From the NCBI GenBank assembly GCA_046262315.1, contig JBHEMZ010000078.1:1-18727 (forward strand): 18,727 nt of DNA, read 5' to 3'. The notes under the pieces are model-generated. The model was not told where the DNA came from and searched no databases. It saw only the letters and a program-made list of their open reading frames with translations. The translations under genes were made by a program, and so were the position numbers. The number at the start of each line of letters is the position of its first letter. Position 1 is the stretch's first letter. This document shows positions 7,227 to 13,914 of the stretch, one piece after another. The DNA is from JACVRM01 sp046262315 (GTDB taxonomy: Bacteria > Actinomycetota > Thermoleophilia > Gaiellales > Gaiellaceae).

Positions 7227-7754
7227 TTAGAGCGCGCCGCCTGCAGCCGGTGGTGCCGTCGCCGACTCGCCCTGGTCGCCGACCGGCTGGCGGGCCAAAA
7301 ACTCCTCGACGAGCAGCAGGTTGCCGGCAGCTCGGCGGACGATCGCCAGCAGGTCGGACATGCTCGCCACCTCCTCGCGCTGCTCTGAGAGGAACCAGCC
7401 GAGGAACTGCTCGCCGACCAGGTCATTCTCCTCGCGCGCGAGCGCGGCGAGCGCGCTGATCTGGTCTGTCACGCGCCGCTCCTGCTCCAGGGCGAACGCG
7501 ACGGGCGCCTCCGCGTCCGCGAAATCCGCGCGCGGCGCTTCGACGCCCGGAACGGCGACATCGTGGCCCGCGTCGAGCAGGTACTGGACGAGCATCATCG
7601 CGTGGTTTCGCTCCTCCACCGCCTGCCGGTAGAAGTGCGCGGCGAGCTGCGGCAGCGTCTCCGCGTCGTAGTAGACCGCGATCGCAACGTACTGCTGCGA
7701 GGCCGCGAACTCGTGCCCGATCTGCTCGTTCATGACTGTCGGAAAGCGGCCCAC
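7227..7754 (-). CDS. Ferritin (non-haem iron storage protein)
   Basis: A 175-residue four-helix-bundle protein. The ferroxidase-centre residues are visible: E15 in IGHEFAASQQY, E47/E48 and H51 in AVEERNHAMM, and E124-E128 in SEQREE. The family block LPQLAAHFYRQAVEERNHAM is nearly canonical. It would oxidise Fe(II) and store it as ferric mineral in a 24-subunit shell. The C-terminal 20 residues (QGESATAPPAAGGAL) are a low-complexity tail. The GTG at 7754 gives the family-typical lead-in before NEQI; ATG at 7733 is an alternative. No strong Shine-Dalgarno precedes either. It is divergent from the GTPase gene across 236 bp and convergent with the peptidase gene. Confidence 0.9.
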   Translation of the reverse strand: MGRFPTVMNEQIGHEFAASQQYVAIAVYYDAETLPQLAAHFYRQAVEERNHAMMLVQYLLDAGHDVAVPGVEAPRADFADAEAPVAFALEQERRVTDQISALAALAREENDLVGEQFLGWFLSEQREEVASMSDLLAIVRRAAGNLLLVEEFLARQPVGDQGESATAPPAAGGAL

Positions 7755-7969
7755 GGGCCGACTCTACTGGAGCAGGCTGAAGCCGCCGAGCCATTGCTCG
7801 GTTCGGGCGTCCACGAGGCCGATGCGAGCTGTCTCGGCCAGCCCGAGCAGCTGTCCCTGCGGAGCGACAGACGATCGTCCAGGACGTCCGGGCCATGACC
7901 GGCCCCGGCCAGAGCCACGCCGGCAGTCGGCCAGTTCGAGCTCGCGAATCCCACCACCGTCCGGTGAAT

Positions 7970-7988
7970 CTGCATAGTCTTTATGCAG
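7970..7988. promoter_or_regulatory. ARG-box-like palindrome upstream of GTPase/carbamate kinase genes
   Basis: CTGCATA (7970-7976), GTCTT, TATGCAG (7982-7988): perfect 7-bp arms around five bases, ending two bases before the ATG at 7991. TGCAT...ATGCA half-sites are the hallmark of actinobacterial ArgR operators, but the spacing here (7 between TGCAT and ATGCA) is one longer than the Streptomyces consensus as I remember it. A -10-like TAGTCT (7975-7980) lies inside it, so a bound repressor would block the promoter. Confidence 0.45.
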
Positions 7989-7990
7989 GG

Positions 7991-9331
7991 ATGAAGCGCA
8001 CGCGCGTGCTGATCGCCGGTGCTGCCGGCCGCGACTTCCACGACTTCAACGTCCTCTTCCGCGACCGCGAGGACTACGAGGTGGTCGGCTTCACGGCGGC
8101 CCAGATACCCAATATCGACGGACGCCTCTACCCGCCCGAGCTCGCGGGCGACCTCTACCCCGAGGGCATCCCCATCTTTCCGGAGCGGCAGCTCGACTCC
8201 CTCGTGCGCGAATGGGCAGTGGACGAGGTCGTGTTCGCGTACTCCGACGTCACCCACGAGCACGTGATGCATGTGGCCTCACGGGCGCTCGCCGCAGGGG
8301 CGCATTTCCGCCTGACAGCGCCACGCGAGACCGAGCTGCCCTCCGCCAAGCCCGTGATCGCGATCTGTGCCGTGCGCACCGGCTCCGGCAAGAGCCAGAC
8401 GACCCGCCGCGTGGCGACGCTGATGCGCGAGGCGGGCAAGCGCGTGGCCGTGCTGCGGCACCCGATGCCCTACGGCGACCTGACACGTCAGGCGGTCCAG
8501 CGCTTCGAGCGCTACGCGGATCTCGATGCGGCCGATTGCACGATCGAGGAGCGCGAGGAGTACGAGCCCCATCTCGCGGAGGGCAATCTCGTCTTCGCCG
8601 GCATCGACTACGCGGCAATCCTCGCGGCGGCGCAGGAGGAGGCAGACGTGATCCTCTGGGACGGCGGCAACAACGACACGCCCTTCCTCACGCCGAACGT
8701 GCACATCGTGGTCGTTGATCCGCACCGGCCCGGCCACGAGCTCCGCTACCACCCAGGCGAGACGAACCTGCGCATGGCCGACGTCTGCGTCGTAAACAAG
8801 GTCGACAGCGCGGAGCCGGCGGGGGTGGACGCGGTGCTCGAGTCCATTCGGGTGGTCAACCCCGGCGCAAAGGTCGTGCTCGCCGCCTCGCCGTTTCATG
8901 TGGAGGGCGACGCCGCGCAGATCGCCGGCAAGCGCGTGCTCGCCGTCGAGGACGGTCCCACGCTCACCCACGGCGAGATGGCCTACGGCGCGGCGGTGCT
9001 CGCCGCCAAGGCGAACGGCGCAGCCGAGCTCGTCGACCCGCATCCGTTCGCGGTCGGGTCGATCGCGGCCGTCTACGCGGAGTACCCGCACATTGGGCCA
9101 CTGCTCCCGGCGATGGGGTACGGACGCGCCCAGGTCGAGGAGCTGCGCGAGACGATCGCCCGCGCGAACGCCGACCTCGTCCTGATCGGGACCCCGATCG
9201 ACCTGCGGCGCCTGATCGAGCTCGACACGCCCGCGCTGCGCGTGACCTACAGTCTCCAGGAGGTCGGCGAGCCGACGCTGGCCGACGTGCTGCGCGAGCG
9301 GGGCCTGCTGCCGGCAGCCGCCCTCGTCTGA
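7991..9331 (+). CDS. Cyclic 2,3-diphosphoglycerate synthetase-like GTPase
   Basis: A 446-residue P-loop protein. The N-terminal 110 residues form a Rossmann-like domain (TRVLIAGAAGRDFHDFNVLFR... and a DVTHEHVMHVAS block), followed by a GTPase-like domain with P-loop GSGKS (131-135), WDGGNNDTPF, VVDPHRPGHE and NKVD. This is the architecture of archaeal cyclic 2,3-diphosphoglycerate synthetase homologues. Bacterial homologues are usually annotated by that name, but the biochemical role outside methanogens is not established, to my knowledge. Seven bases downstream is carbamate kinase, so I infer a function tied to carbamoyl-phosphate or another acyl phosphate. I use the ATG at 7991; upstream codons in the same open frame cross the palindrome and are not family sequence. 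No clear Shine-Dalgarno. Confidence 0.85.
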   Translation: MKRTRVLIAGAAGRDFHDFNVLFRDREDYEVVGFTAAQIPNIDGRLYPPELAGDLYPEGIPIFPERQLDSLVREWAVDEVVFAYSDVTHEHVMHVASRALAAGAHFRLTAPRETELPSAKPVIAICAVRTGSGKSQTTRRVATLMREAGKRVAVLRHPMPYGDLTRQAVQRFERYADLDAADCTIEEREEYEPHLAEGNLVFAGIDYAAILAAAQEEADVILWDGGNNDTPFLTPNVHIVVVDPHRPGHELRYHPGETNLRMADVCVVNKVDSAEPAGVDAVLESIRVVNPGAKVVLAASPFHVEGDAAQIAGKRVLAVEDGPTLTHGEMAYGAAVLAAKANGAAELVDPHPFAVGSIAAVYAEYPHIGPLLPAMGYGRAQVEELRETIARANADLVLIGTPIDLRRLIELDTPALRVTYSLQEVGEPTLADVLRERGLLPAAALV

Positions 9332-9338
9332 CCGGGAC

Positions 9339-10235
9339 GTGACTGCTGTGGTCGCGCTGGGCGGCAATTCCTTGCTCCGCGCAGGCGATCGCGGGACTGC
9401 GGCCGAGCAGCTCGCGCGCCTCCGGACGACCGCGGCGGCGCTTCAGCCGCTGCTCGGCGAGCCGCTCGTGCTCACGCACGGAAATGGGCCGCAGGTCGGC
9501 AACGAGCTGGTCCGCCAGGAGCGCGCGGCGGACGAGGTCCCGCCGCTGCCGCTCTACCTCGCTGTCGCCCAGACGCAGGCGGAGGTGGGTGCCCTCGCAG
9601 CGGCGGCGTTGCGCCCTTTCGTAGCGGTTTCGTGCCTGCTGACGCACGTGGTCGTCGCCGCCGAGGACGAGGCTTTCGACGTGCCAAGCAAGCCCATCGG
9701 CCCGTTTTACGACGAAGCCACCGCGGCGCGGCTGCGGGAGGACCGGGGCTGGCCCCTCGAGCGCGAGGACGGCCGTGGGTGGCGCCGCGTGGTTGCGTCT
9801 CCGCGCCCGCTGAGAATCGTCGAGCTCGAGGCCGTACGTGCGTTGCTCACGGCCGGACAGACCGTGATCGCCTGCGGTGGCGGCGGCATCCCGGTCGTCG
9901 AGCGCGGCGGAGCGCTCGCGGGCGTGGACGCCGTGGTCGACAAGGACTGGGCCTCCGCCGTGCTGGCGATCGCACTCGGTGCGGATCGACTTTTCATCCT
10001 CACCGACGTCGACGCCGTCCACCGCAACTGGGGCACGCCGAGCTCCGAGCCGATCCGAAAGCTCGCTGCGGCGAGCGCCACGGCGCTCGCCGAGACGCTT
10101 CCCGCCGGCTCGATGCGCCCCAAGCTGGCGGCTACGGCCGCGTTCGCCGAGACGGGCGGCGAGGCGCTGATCACGTCGACGGAGGCGCTCGCCGAGGCGC
10201 TCGCCGGCCGCGCCGGCACGCGCGTAATCGCCTGA
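9339..10235 (+). CDS. arcC: Carbamate kinase
   Basis: A 298-residue amino-acid-kinase-fold protein. VVALGGNSLLR at the N-terminus, LTHGNGPQVGNELV (about 47-60), SKPIGPFYDE, VIACGGGGIPVV, VDAVVDKDWASAVLA, GADRLFILTDVDAV and the terminal AGSMRPKLAA are the carbamate-kinase blocks in order, covering the glycine-rich phosphate loops and the lysines that bind carbamoyl phosphate. It normally converts carbamoyl phosphate and ADP to ATP plus carbamate. It starts at GTG 9339, 7 bp after the GTPase stop, so the two are one operon; a second in-frame GTG at 9348 is possible. Ornithine carbamoyltransferase lies 2 kb downstream, so the pair could run the last steps of citrulline breakdown. No arginine deiminase gene is in view. 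Confidence 0.93.
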   Translation: MTAVVALGGNSLLRAGDRGTAAEQLARLRTTAAALQPLLGEPLVLTHGNGPQVGNELVRQERAADEVPPLPLYLAVAQTQAEVGALAAAALRPFVAVSCLLTHVVVAAEDEAFDVPSKPIGPFYDEATAARLREDRGWPLEREDGRGWRRVVASPRPLRIVELEAVRALLTAGQTVIACGGGGIPVVERGGALAGVDAVVDKDWASAVLAIALGADRLFILTDVDAVHRNWGTPSSEPIRKLAAASATALAETLPAGSMRPKLAATAAFAETGGEALITSTEALAEALAGRAGTRVIA

Positions 10236-10308
10236 AAACGGCCCCGGAAACGAACCGCGGCTGCCCGAGCGGCGAACTACCTCGCTACTTTCACCGGTTA
10301 CTCATGCC

Positions 10309-11022
10309 ATGACGACAACTGACCTGCACGAGCTCGTCGCCGCATATGCACTCGACGCGCTCGACGACGACGACAAGTCCGCATTCAAGCGGCACCTCGC
10401 CTCATGCGAGCGCTGCGCGGACGAGCTGGCGTCGCTCCGGGAGACGGCGGCATCCCTCGCCTACGCCGTCGAATCCCCGCCCCCGCCGCCGGAGCTGCGG
10501 GAGCGCATCCTCGCGACCGCGCGCGCCGAGCGGCCGAACGTGGTGCCACTTGTACGGCGGCGCCTCTTCGTCCCCGCGCTGTCGAGCGTCGCCGCGGTCG
10601 CCGCAGTCGCCGCAGTCGCCCTCGGCGTCTGGAGCTTCTCCCTGAACCGCTCGCTCGATGACGAGCGCTCGGCCCGCGAGGCGACCGAGGAAGCATTGAC
10701 GCTGGTGTCGGACCTCTCCGCCGTCCGCACGGAGCTGGTGGGGGCCGACGGGAGCCTCCTGATCGGGCAAGAGGGTGCAGCGGCGCTCGTCGTCTGCCGT
10801 CTCCCCGAGGCGCCGCAGGGCAAGACGTACGAGGCATGGGTTATCGCGGACGGCCCGCCTGCGCGCGCCGGCGTCTTTTCGGGCGGGAAGGGCTGCCGCG
10901 CCACGCGGCTTCAGCACCCGCTCCGGAGTGGCGCGACCGTCGCCGTCACGGTCGAGAACGCGCCCGGGGTCGATGCACCGACGCGCGACCCGATCTTCAC
11001 GGCGAAGCCGGGGCCCGTCTGA
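10309..11022 (+). CDS. Zinc-finger anti-sigma factor with RskA-type extracellular domain
   Basis: A 237-residue membrane-anchored regulator. The cytoplasmic N-terminus has the ZAS zinc motif H29-x3-C33-x2-C36 (HLASCERC), which grips a sigma factor. One transmembrane helix follows at about 85-107 (alanine/valine rich, ending GVWSF). A short coiled segment (DDERSAREATEEAL) leads to an extracytoplasmic RskA-like domain with LPEAPQGKTYEAWVIADGPPARAGVF and ATVAVTVENAPGVDAPTRDPIF. Stress-induced proteolysis would free the sigma factor, by analogy with RskA of Mycobacterium. The likely partner is the ECF sigma gene just downstream, in the order opposite to the usual sigma-then-anti-sigma. A 73-nt gap separates it from carbamate kinase. 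Confidence 0.9.
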   Translation: MTTTDLHELVAAYALDALDDDDKSAFKRHLASCERCADELASLRETAASLAYAVESPPPPPELRERILATARAERPNVVPLVRRRLFVPALSSVAAVAAVAAVALGVWSFSLNRSLDDERSAREATEEALTLVSDLSAVRTELVGADGSLLIGQEGAAALVVCRLPEAPQGKTYEAWVIADGPPARAGVFSGGKGCRATRLQHPLRSGATVAVTVENAPGVDAPTRDPIFTAKPGPV

Positions 11023-11039
11023 GCACGCTCGCGCACTCC

Positions 11040-11067
11040 TTGCATCACACGGGCCCCGTGCTAGGTT
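11040..11067 (+). promoter_or_regulatory. Candidate promoter for the sigma gene
   Basis: TTGCAT (11040-11045), 16 bases, TAGGTT (11062-11067). The predicted start of transcription falls at about 11074-11076, on the GTG that I take as the sigma start. If real, the sigma factor can be made without its anti-sigma from a leaderless message. Confidence 0.35.
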
Positions 11068-11075
11068 CGGCATCG

Positions 11076-11669
11076 GTGCGCGGCGCAGAGCCACGGGAGA
11101 GGCCGCTCGAACAGGTCACGGACGACGAGGTGCTGGACCTGCTCGCGCGGTCCGACGAGCGCGCGCTCGGCGAGCTGTACAACCGTTTCGGTGGAGTCGC
11201 GTACGGGCTCGCGTTCAGGATCCTGCGGGACGAGGCGCTCGCGCAGGACGCCGTCCAGGACGCGTTCCTCGCCGTCTGGCGCTCGGCCGACAGCTTCCTG
11301 CCCGAACGCGCGCGCCCGAGCACGTGGATCCTGACGCTTGTGCACCGCCGCGCCGTTGATCTCGTACGGCGCGAGGAGCGCCGTCGTTCGGAGCCGCTCG
11401 AACCGGAGATGCACCCGGCGGGTGGCGCGACCGACGAGGAGGCATCCGTGCGCTACCACCGCCGGCTCGTCCAGGAGGCGCTCAAGCGCCTTCCGGCCGA
11501 GCAGCGGGAGGCAATCGAGCTCGCGTACTACGGAGGGCTCAGCCAGTCCGAGGTGGCCGAGCGTCTGGGCCAGCCGCTCGGGACGATCAAGAGCCGGACG
11601 TTTGCCGGCCTGACCAGACTCCGCGACCTGCTGCGCGAGGCAGGCGTCGAGGAGCCGATCGCCCACTAG
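11076..11669 (+). CDS. ECF-type RNA polymerase sigma factor
   Basis: A 197-residue two-domain ECF sigma factor. Region 2 spans LGELYNRFGGVAYGLAFRILRDEALAQDAVQDAFLAVWRSADSF, followed by RPSTWILTLVHRRAVDLVRREERRR. An acidic linker (EPEMHPAGGATDEEA) precedes region 4, with LKRLPAEQREAIELAYYGGLSQSEVAERLGQPLGTIKSRTFAGLTRLRDLL as helix-turn-helix. It directs RNA polymerase to -35/-10 sites of its own regulon and is probably held by the membrane anti-sigma encoded just before it. The N-terminus is uncertain: the frame is open far upstream, with GTG at 11058 and TTG at 11040 as alternatives. None has a good Shine-Dalgarno, and 11076 fits the promoter spacing best. The gene ends at a hairpin shared with convergent hsp20. 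Confidence 0.9.
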   Translation: MRGAEPRERPLEQVTDDEVLDLLARSDERALGELYNRFGGVAYGLAFRILRDEALAQDAVQDAFLAVWRSADSFLPERARPSTWILTLVHRRAVDLVRREERRRSEPLEPEMHPAGGATDEEASVRYHRRLVQEALKRLPAEQREAIELAYYGGLSQSEVAERLGQPLGTIKSRTFAGLTRLRDLLREAGVEEPIAH

Positions 11670-11684
11670 ACCGACAAAACGCGC

Positions 11685-11707
11685 GAGGGCGGCTCGCGGC
11701 CGCCCTC
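11685..11707. terminator. Bidirectional terminator hairpin between sigma gene and hsp20
   Basis: GAGGGCGGC (11685-11693), loop TCGCG, GCCGCCCTC (11699-11707): a perfect 9-bp stem with a 5-nt loop between two convergent genes. On the minus strand it is followed by GCGCGTTTTG, a modest T run, so it fits termination of hsp20 better than of the sigma gene. Confidence 0.65.
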
Positions 11708-11730
11708 TGCTCGGTGCGGTTCCAGGCGCG

Positions 11731-12198
11731 CTACGACTTCGTGGCCTTGCCCTCGATAGTCGCCTGCTCGCCACCGATCTGGATGCGGCGCGGCTTGGGC
11801 GCCTGCGCTTCGTGACGCGCACCTGCAGCACGCCGTCTGCATAGTCTGCCTTGACGTCCTGCTCCGAGACTCCCGGCGCCGATCGTGCGCGAGAAGGAAC
11901 CGAAGCGGCGCTCGGAGCGGTAGTAGCGCTCGTCGGACTGCTGCTTCGTGCGCTCGCGCTCCCCCGACACGGTCAGGGCGCCGTCTTCGAACTCGAGGCT
12001 GATCTTGTCCTGTGGGATGCCGGGCAGGTCGAAGACGTAGACGATCTCCTTCTCCGTCTCCCAGACGTCGACTGCGGGCACCCAGTCCGAGGTCTGGCCG
12101 TTTCCCTGGCCGGCGAAGACTGAGCTCATCATCCGGCTCATCTCGCTCTGGAGCGCGGCAGCCTCGCGCAGTGGCTCCCAACGAACGAGTGTGGCCAT
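11731..12198 (-). CDS. Hsp20/alpha-crystallin small heat-shock protein with internal out-of-frame segment
   Basis: The open frame of 155 codons starts MATLVRWEPLREAAALQSEMSRMM and continues through the alpha-crystallin domain (WVPAVDVWETEKEIVYVFDLPGIPQDKISLEFEDGALTVSGER), a holdase that keeps unfolded proteins soluble. After FSRTIG the protein turns to nonsense (near 11873) until about 11810, where it resumes with AQAPKPRRIQI. Over that gap another frame encodes the expected GVSEQDVKADYADGVLQVRVTK, which holds the conserved ADGVL strand. Two shifts that cancel explain this: one extra base (or two lost) near 11873 and one lost near 11809. Either a sequence error or a damaged gene. The start is certain: AAGGAGGT at 12205-12212 and a near-consensus promoter upstream. 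Confidence 0.88.
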   Translation of the reverse strand: MATLVRWEPLREAAALQSEMSRMMSSVFAGQGNGQTSDWVPAVDVWETEKEIVYVFDLPGIPQDKISLEFEDGALTVSGERERTKQQSDERYYRSERRFGSFSRTIGAGSLGAGRQGRLCRRRAAGARHEAQAPKPRRIQIGGEQATIEGKATKS

Positions 12199-12204
12199 CG
12201 TGCT

Positions 12205-12212
12205 ACCTCCTT
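12205..12212 (-). promoter_or_regulatory. Strong Shine-Dalgarno of hsp20
   Basis: On the minus strand AAGGAGGT lies six bases before the ATG (12196-12198). It is among the best ribosome-binding sites in the window, unlike the many genes here without one. Confidence 0.8.
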
Positions 12213-12236
12213 GTTCGTCAGTTTGCTTGCGGTGCC

Positions 12237-12265
12237 AATATAAAAGCTAAGCGCTTCTCTATCAA
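12237..12265 (-). promoter_or_regulatory. hsp20 promoter, near-consensus sigma-70
   Basis: Reading leftward: -35 TTGATA (12265-12260), 17-bp spacer, -10 TATATT (12242-12237). Four to five of six bases match in each box at the ideal spacing. The 8-bp palindrome AAGCGCTT (12249-12256) lies in the spacer, and an inverted repeat covers the -35 box. Confidence 0.7.
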
Positions 12266-12285
12266 GTTAGAGATGCTCTAGCATC
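12256..12285. promoter_or_regulatory. Two adjacent operator-like inverted repeats between hsp20 and OTC
   Basis: TCTCTA-N6-TAGAGA (12256-12273, perfect 6-bp arms) overlaps the -35 of hsp20. GATGCT-CT-AGCATC (12272-12285, perfect 6-bp arms) follows at once and contains the TAGCAT (12279-12284) that could be the -10 of the OTC gene. Neither matches the CIRCE or HAIR heat-shock operators that I know. Confidence 0.45.
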
Positions 12286-12292
12286 CGCGCCC

Positions 12293-13237
12293 GTGCCCGA
12301 TGTGCCTGAGCACCTGAAGGGACGCCACTTCACGCGCATCGGCGGCTGGCGGCCCCGGGATCTCGCGACCGTCCTCGACCTCGCCGACGAGCTCAAGCGG
12401 CTCGGCACGCGGGCCGAGGAACAGCGCCTCCTGCCCGGGCGGGCGCTCGGGATGATCTTCCAGAAGCCCTCGACTCGCACGCGCGTGTCCTTCGAGGTCG
12501 GCATGCAGCAGCTCGGCGGCTTCGCGCTCAACCTCGCCCCCACCGATCTCCAGCTTGGGCGGGGCGAGACGATCAAGGACACGGCCACCGTGCTCTCGCG
12601 CTACCTCGACGTGATCATGATTCGCACCTTTGCGCAGGCGGACGTGGAACAGTTCGCCGCGCACTCCTCCGTGCCCGTGATCAACGGCCTCACCGACTGG
12701 TCGCACCCCTGCCAGGCACTGGCCGACCTGATGACGATCCGCGAGCGGCTCGGCCGGCTGTCGGGCGTCCGCCTCGCCTACCTCGGCGACGGCAACAACG
12801 TCTGCTCGTCGCTCATGGTGGCCGCGGCCAAGTTCGGCATGCGCTTCGTGGCCGCGACGCCGGTCGGTTACGAGCCACCCGAGGAGGTACTGTCGGCCGC
12901 ACGCCGGGCCGCCGTCCAGGCGGGCGGCACGGTCGAGCTGGTGCGTGATCCCGAAGCGGCGGCGCGTGGGGCCCAGGTCCTCTACACCGACGTCTGGGCG
13001 AGCATGGGCCAGGAAAACGAGGCGGAGCGCAGGCGCGCCGACCTCGCCGGCTTCGCGATCGACGACCGGACGCTCGCGGTCGCCCGCGATGGAGCCGTCG
13101 TCCTCCATTGCCTGCCCGCGCACTACGGCGAAGAGATCGCGGAGGACGTCCTCTATGGGGCGCAATCGGCCGTGTGGGATCAGGCCGAGAACCGGCTGCA
13201 CGCGCAGAAGGCCTTGCTCACCCTGATCGTCCGCTAG
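12293..13237 (+). CDS. argF: Ornithine carbamoyltransferase
   Basis: A 314-residue enzyme interconverting carbamoyl phosphate plus ornithine and citrulline plus phosphate. The carbamoyl-phosphate site S60-T-R-T-R64, H138-P-C-Q141, the ornithine-loop DVWASMGQE (233-241) and the HCLPAH motif (272-277) with catalytic C273 are all present and correctly spaced, and the length is normal. The GTG at 12293 has no Shine-Dalgarno but lies eight bases after TAGCAT, so a leaderless message is likely. Sequence alone does not say whether it serves arginine synthesis or citrulline breakdown; carbamate kinase 2 kb upstream favours a catabolic option. The rhomboid gene begins on the last base of its stop codon. 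No other arginine-synthesis genes are in the window. Confidence 0.95.
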   Translation: MPDVPEHLKGRHFTRIGGWRPRDLATVLDLADELKRLGTRAEEQRLLPGRALGMIFQKPSTRTRVSFEVGMQQLGGFALNLAPTDLQLGRGETIKDTATVLSRYLDVIMIRTFAQADVEQFAAHSSVPVINGLTDWSHPCQALADLMTIRERLGRLSGVRLAYLGDGNNVCSSLMVAAAKFGMRFVAATPVGYEPPEEVLSAARRAAVQAGGTVELVRDPEAAARGAQVLYTDVWASMGQENEAERRRADLAGFAIDDRTLAVARDGAVVLHCLPAHYGEEIAEDVLYGAQSAVWDQAENRLHAQKALLTLIVR

Positions 13238-13914
13238 TGTTCCCGCTGCGCGACAACGTGCCGACGCGCCGGTTCCCGGTCACGACGGGGGCGCTGATCG
13301 TCGCCAACGCGCTCGTCTGGCTCCTCTACCAGGTGCCCGACCTCCAGGGCTCCGTAAACGAGCTCGGCTACCACCCCTGCGAGGTCGAAGACTCGTGCCG
13401 CCAGGTGGGCGAGGACTGGTGGGTCACGGCCTTCACGTCCATGTTCATGCACGGCGGCTGGGACCACATCCTCGGCAACCTGCTGTTCCTCTGGATCTTC
13501 GGCAACAACGTCGAGGACGCGATGGGCCGAGTGCGCTTCCTCTTCTTCTACCTCGCCGGGGGGTTCGCGGCCACGGCCCTCCAGACGGCGGTTACGCTCG
13601 GCTACGGGACCGACGCCGACGCGACGATTCCGAACATAGGAGCGAGCGGCGCCATCTCGGCCGTGCTCGGCGGGTACCTCGTGCTGCTCCCCATGGCGCG
13701 CGTACTGACCTTGTTCGGCTTCTTCCTGGTCGAGATCCGCGCGTTCTGGTTCCTCGGCGTCTGGTTCGTCTTCCAGCTCTGGGCGGGCAATACGTCGCTC
13801 GAGCACCCCGAGCAGGGCGGCGGGGTGGCGTTCTTCGCGCACATCGGCGGCTTCGTGTTCGGGATGCTGGCCGTGAAGCTGCTCGCGCGGCGGCGCCCGC
13901 TCGTGCCGGCATGA
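13237..13914 (+). CDS. Rhomboid-family intramembrane serine protease
   Basis: A 225-residue polytopic membrane protease that cleaves helices within the bilayer. It opens with FPLRDNVPTRRFPVTT, typical of this bacterial subfamily. The catalytic serine S137 lies in GASGAISAVLGGY and the catalytic histidine H202 in AHIGGFVFG. The conserved loop HGGWDHILGNLLFLWIFGNNVED (72-94) supplies H72, H77 and N81. Six helices are apparent, with a long loop after helix 1 that holds two cysteines (C48, C54) and may form a disulfide. It starts at the GTG at 13237, overlapping the OTC stop by one base. Substrates are unknown; coupling with a cytosolic metallopeptidase gene downstream suggests a shared role. Confidence 0.93.
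   Translation: MFPLRDNVPTRRFPVTTGALIVANALVWLLYQVPDLQGSVNELGYHPCEVEDSCRQVGEDWWVTAFTSMFMHGGWDHILGNLLFLWIFGNNVEDAMGRVRFLFFYLAGGFAATALQTAVTLGYGTDADATIPNIGASGAISAVLGGYLVLLPMARVLTLFGFFLVEIRAFWFLGVWFVFQLWAGNTSLEHPEQGGGVAFFAHIGGFVFGMLAVKLLARRRPLVPA

Noticed and set aside
7764..7905. Leftward fragment ending LAETARIGLVDARTEQWLGGFSLLQ, just upstream of ferritin
   Set aside because: It looks protein-like at its end but has no start or motif and loses character upstream; too weak to call.
7895..7990. N-terminal extension of the cDPG-synthetase-like gene
   Set aside because: It crosses the palindrome, is not family-like, and the ATG at 7991 begins the conserved Rossmann-like domain.
8279..10022. Two long leftward open frames opposite the GTPase and carbamate kinase genes
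   Set aside because: They are rich in Arg, Gly, His and Asp, with no family motif, and lie antisense to clear genes; typical shadows in high-GC DNA.
7968..11848. Shared 12-mer TCTGCATAGTCT at about 7969-7980 and 11837-11848
   Set aside because: The second copy encodes part of the Hsp20 core strand in the shifted frame; the match is most likely chance.
12241..12290. CIRCE or HspR (HAIR) operator for hsp20
   Set aside because: Neither TTAGCACTC-N9-GAGTGCTAA nor CTTGAGT-N7-ACTCAAG is present, even allowing several mismatches.
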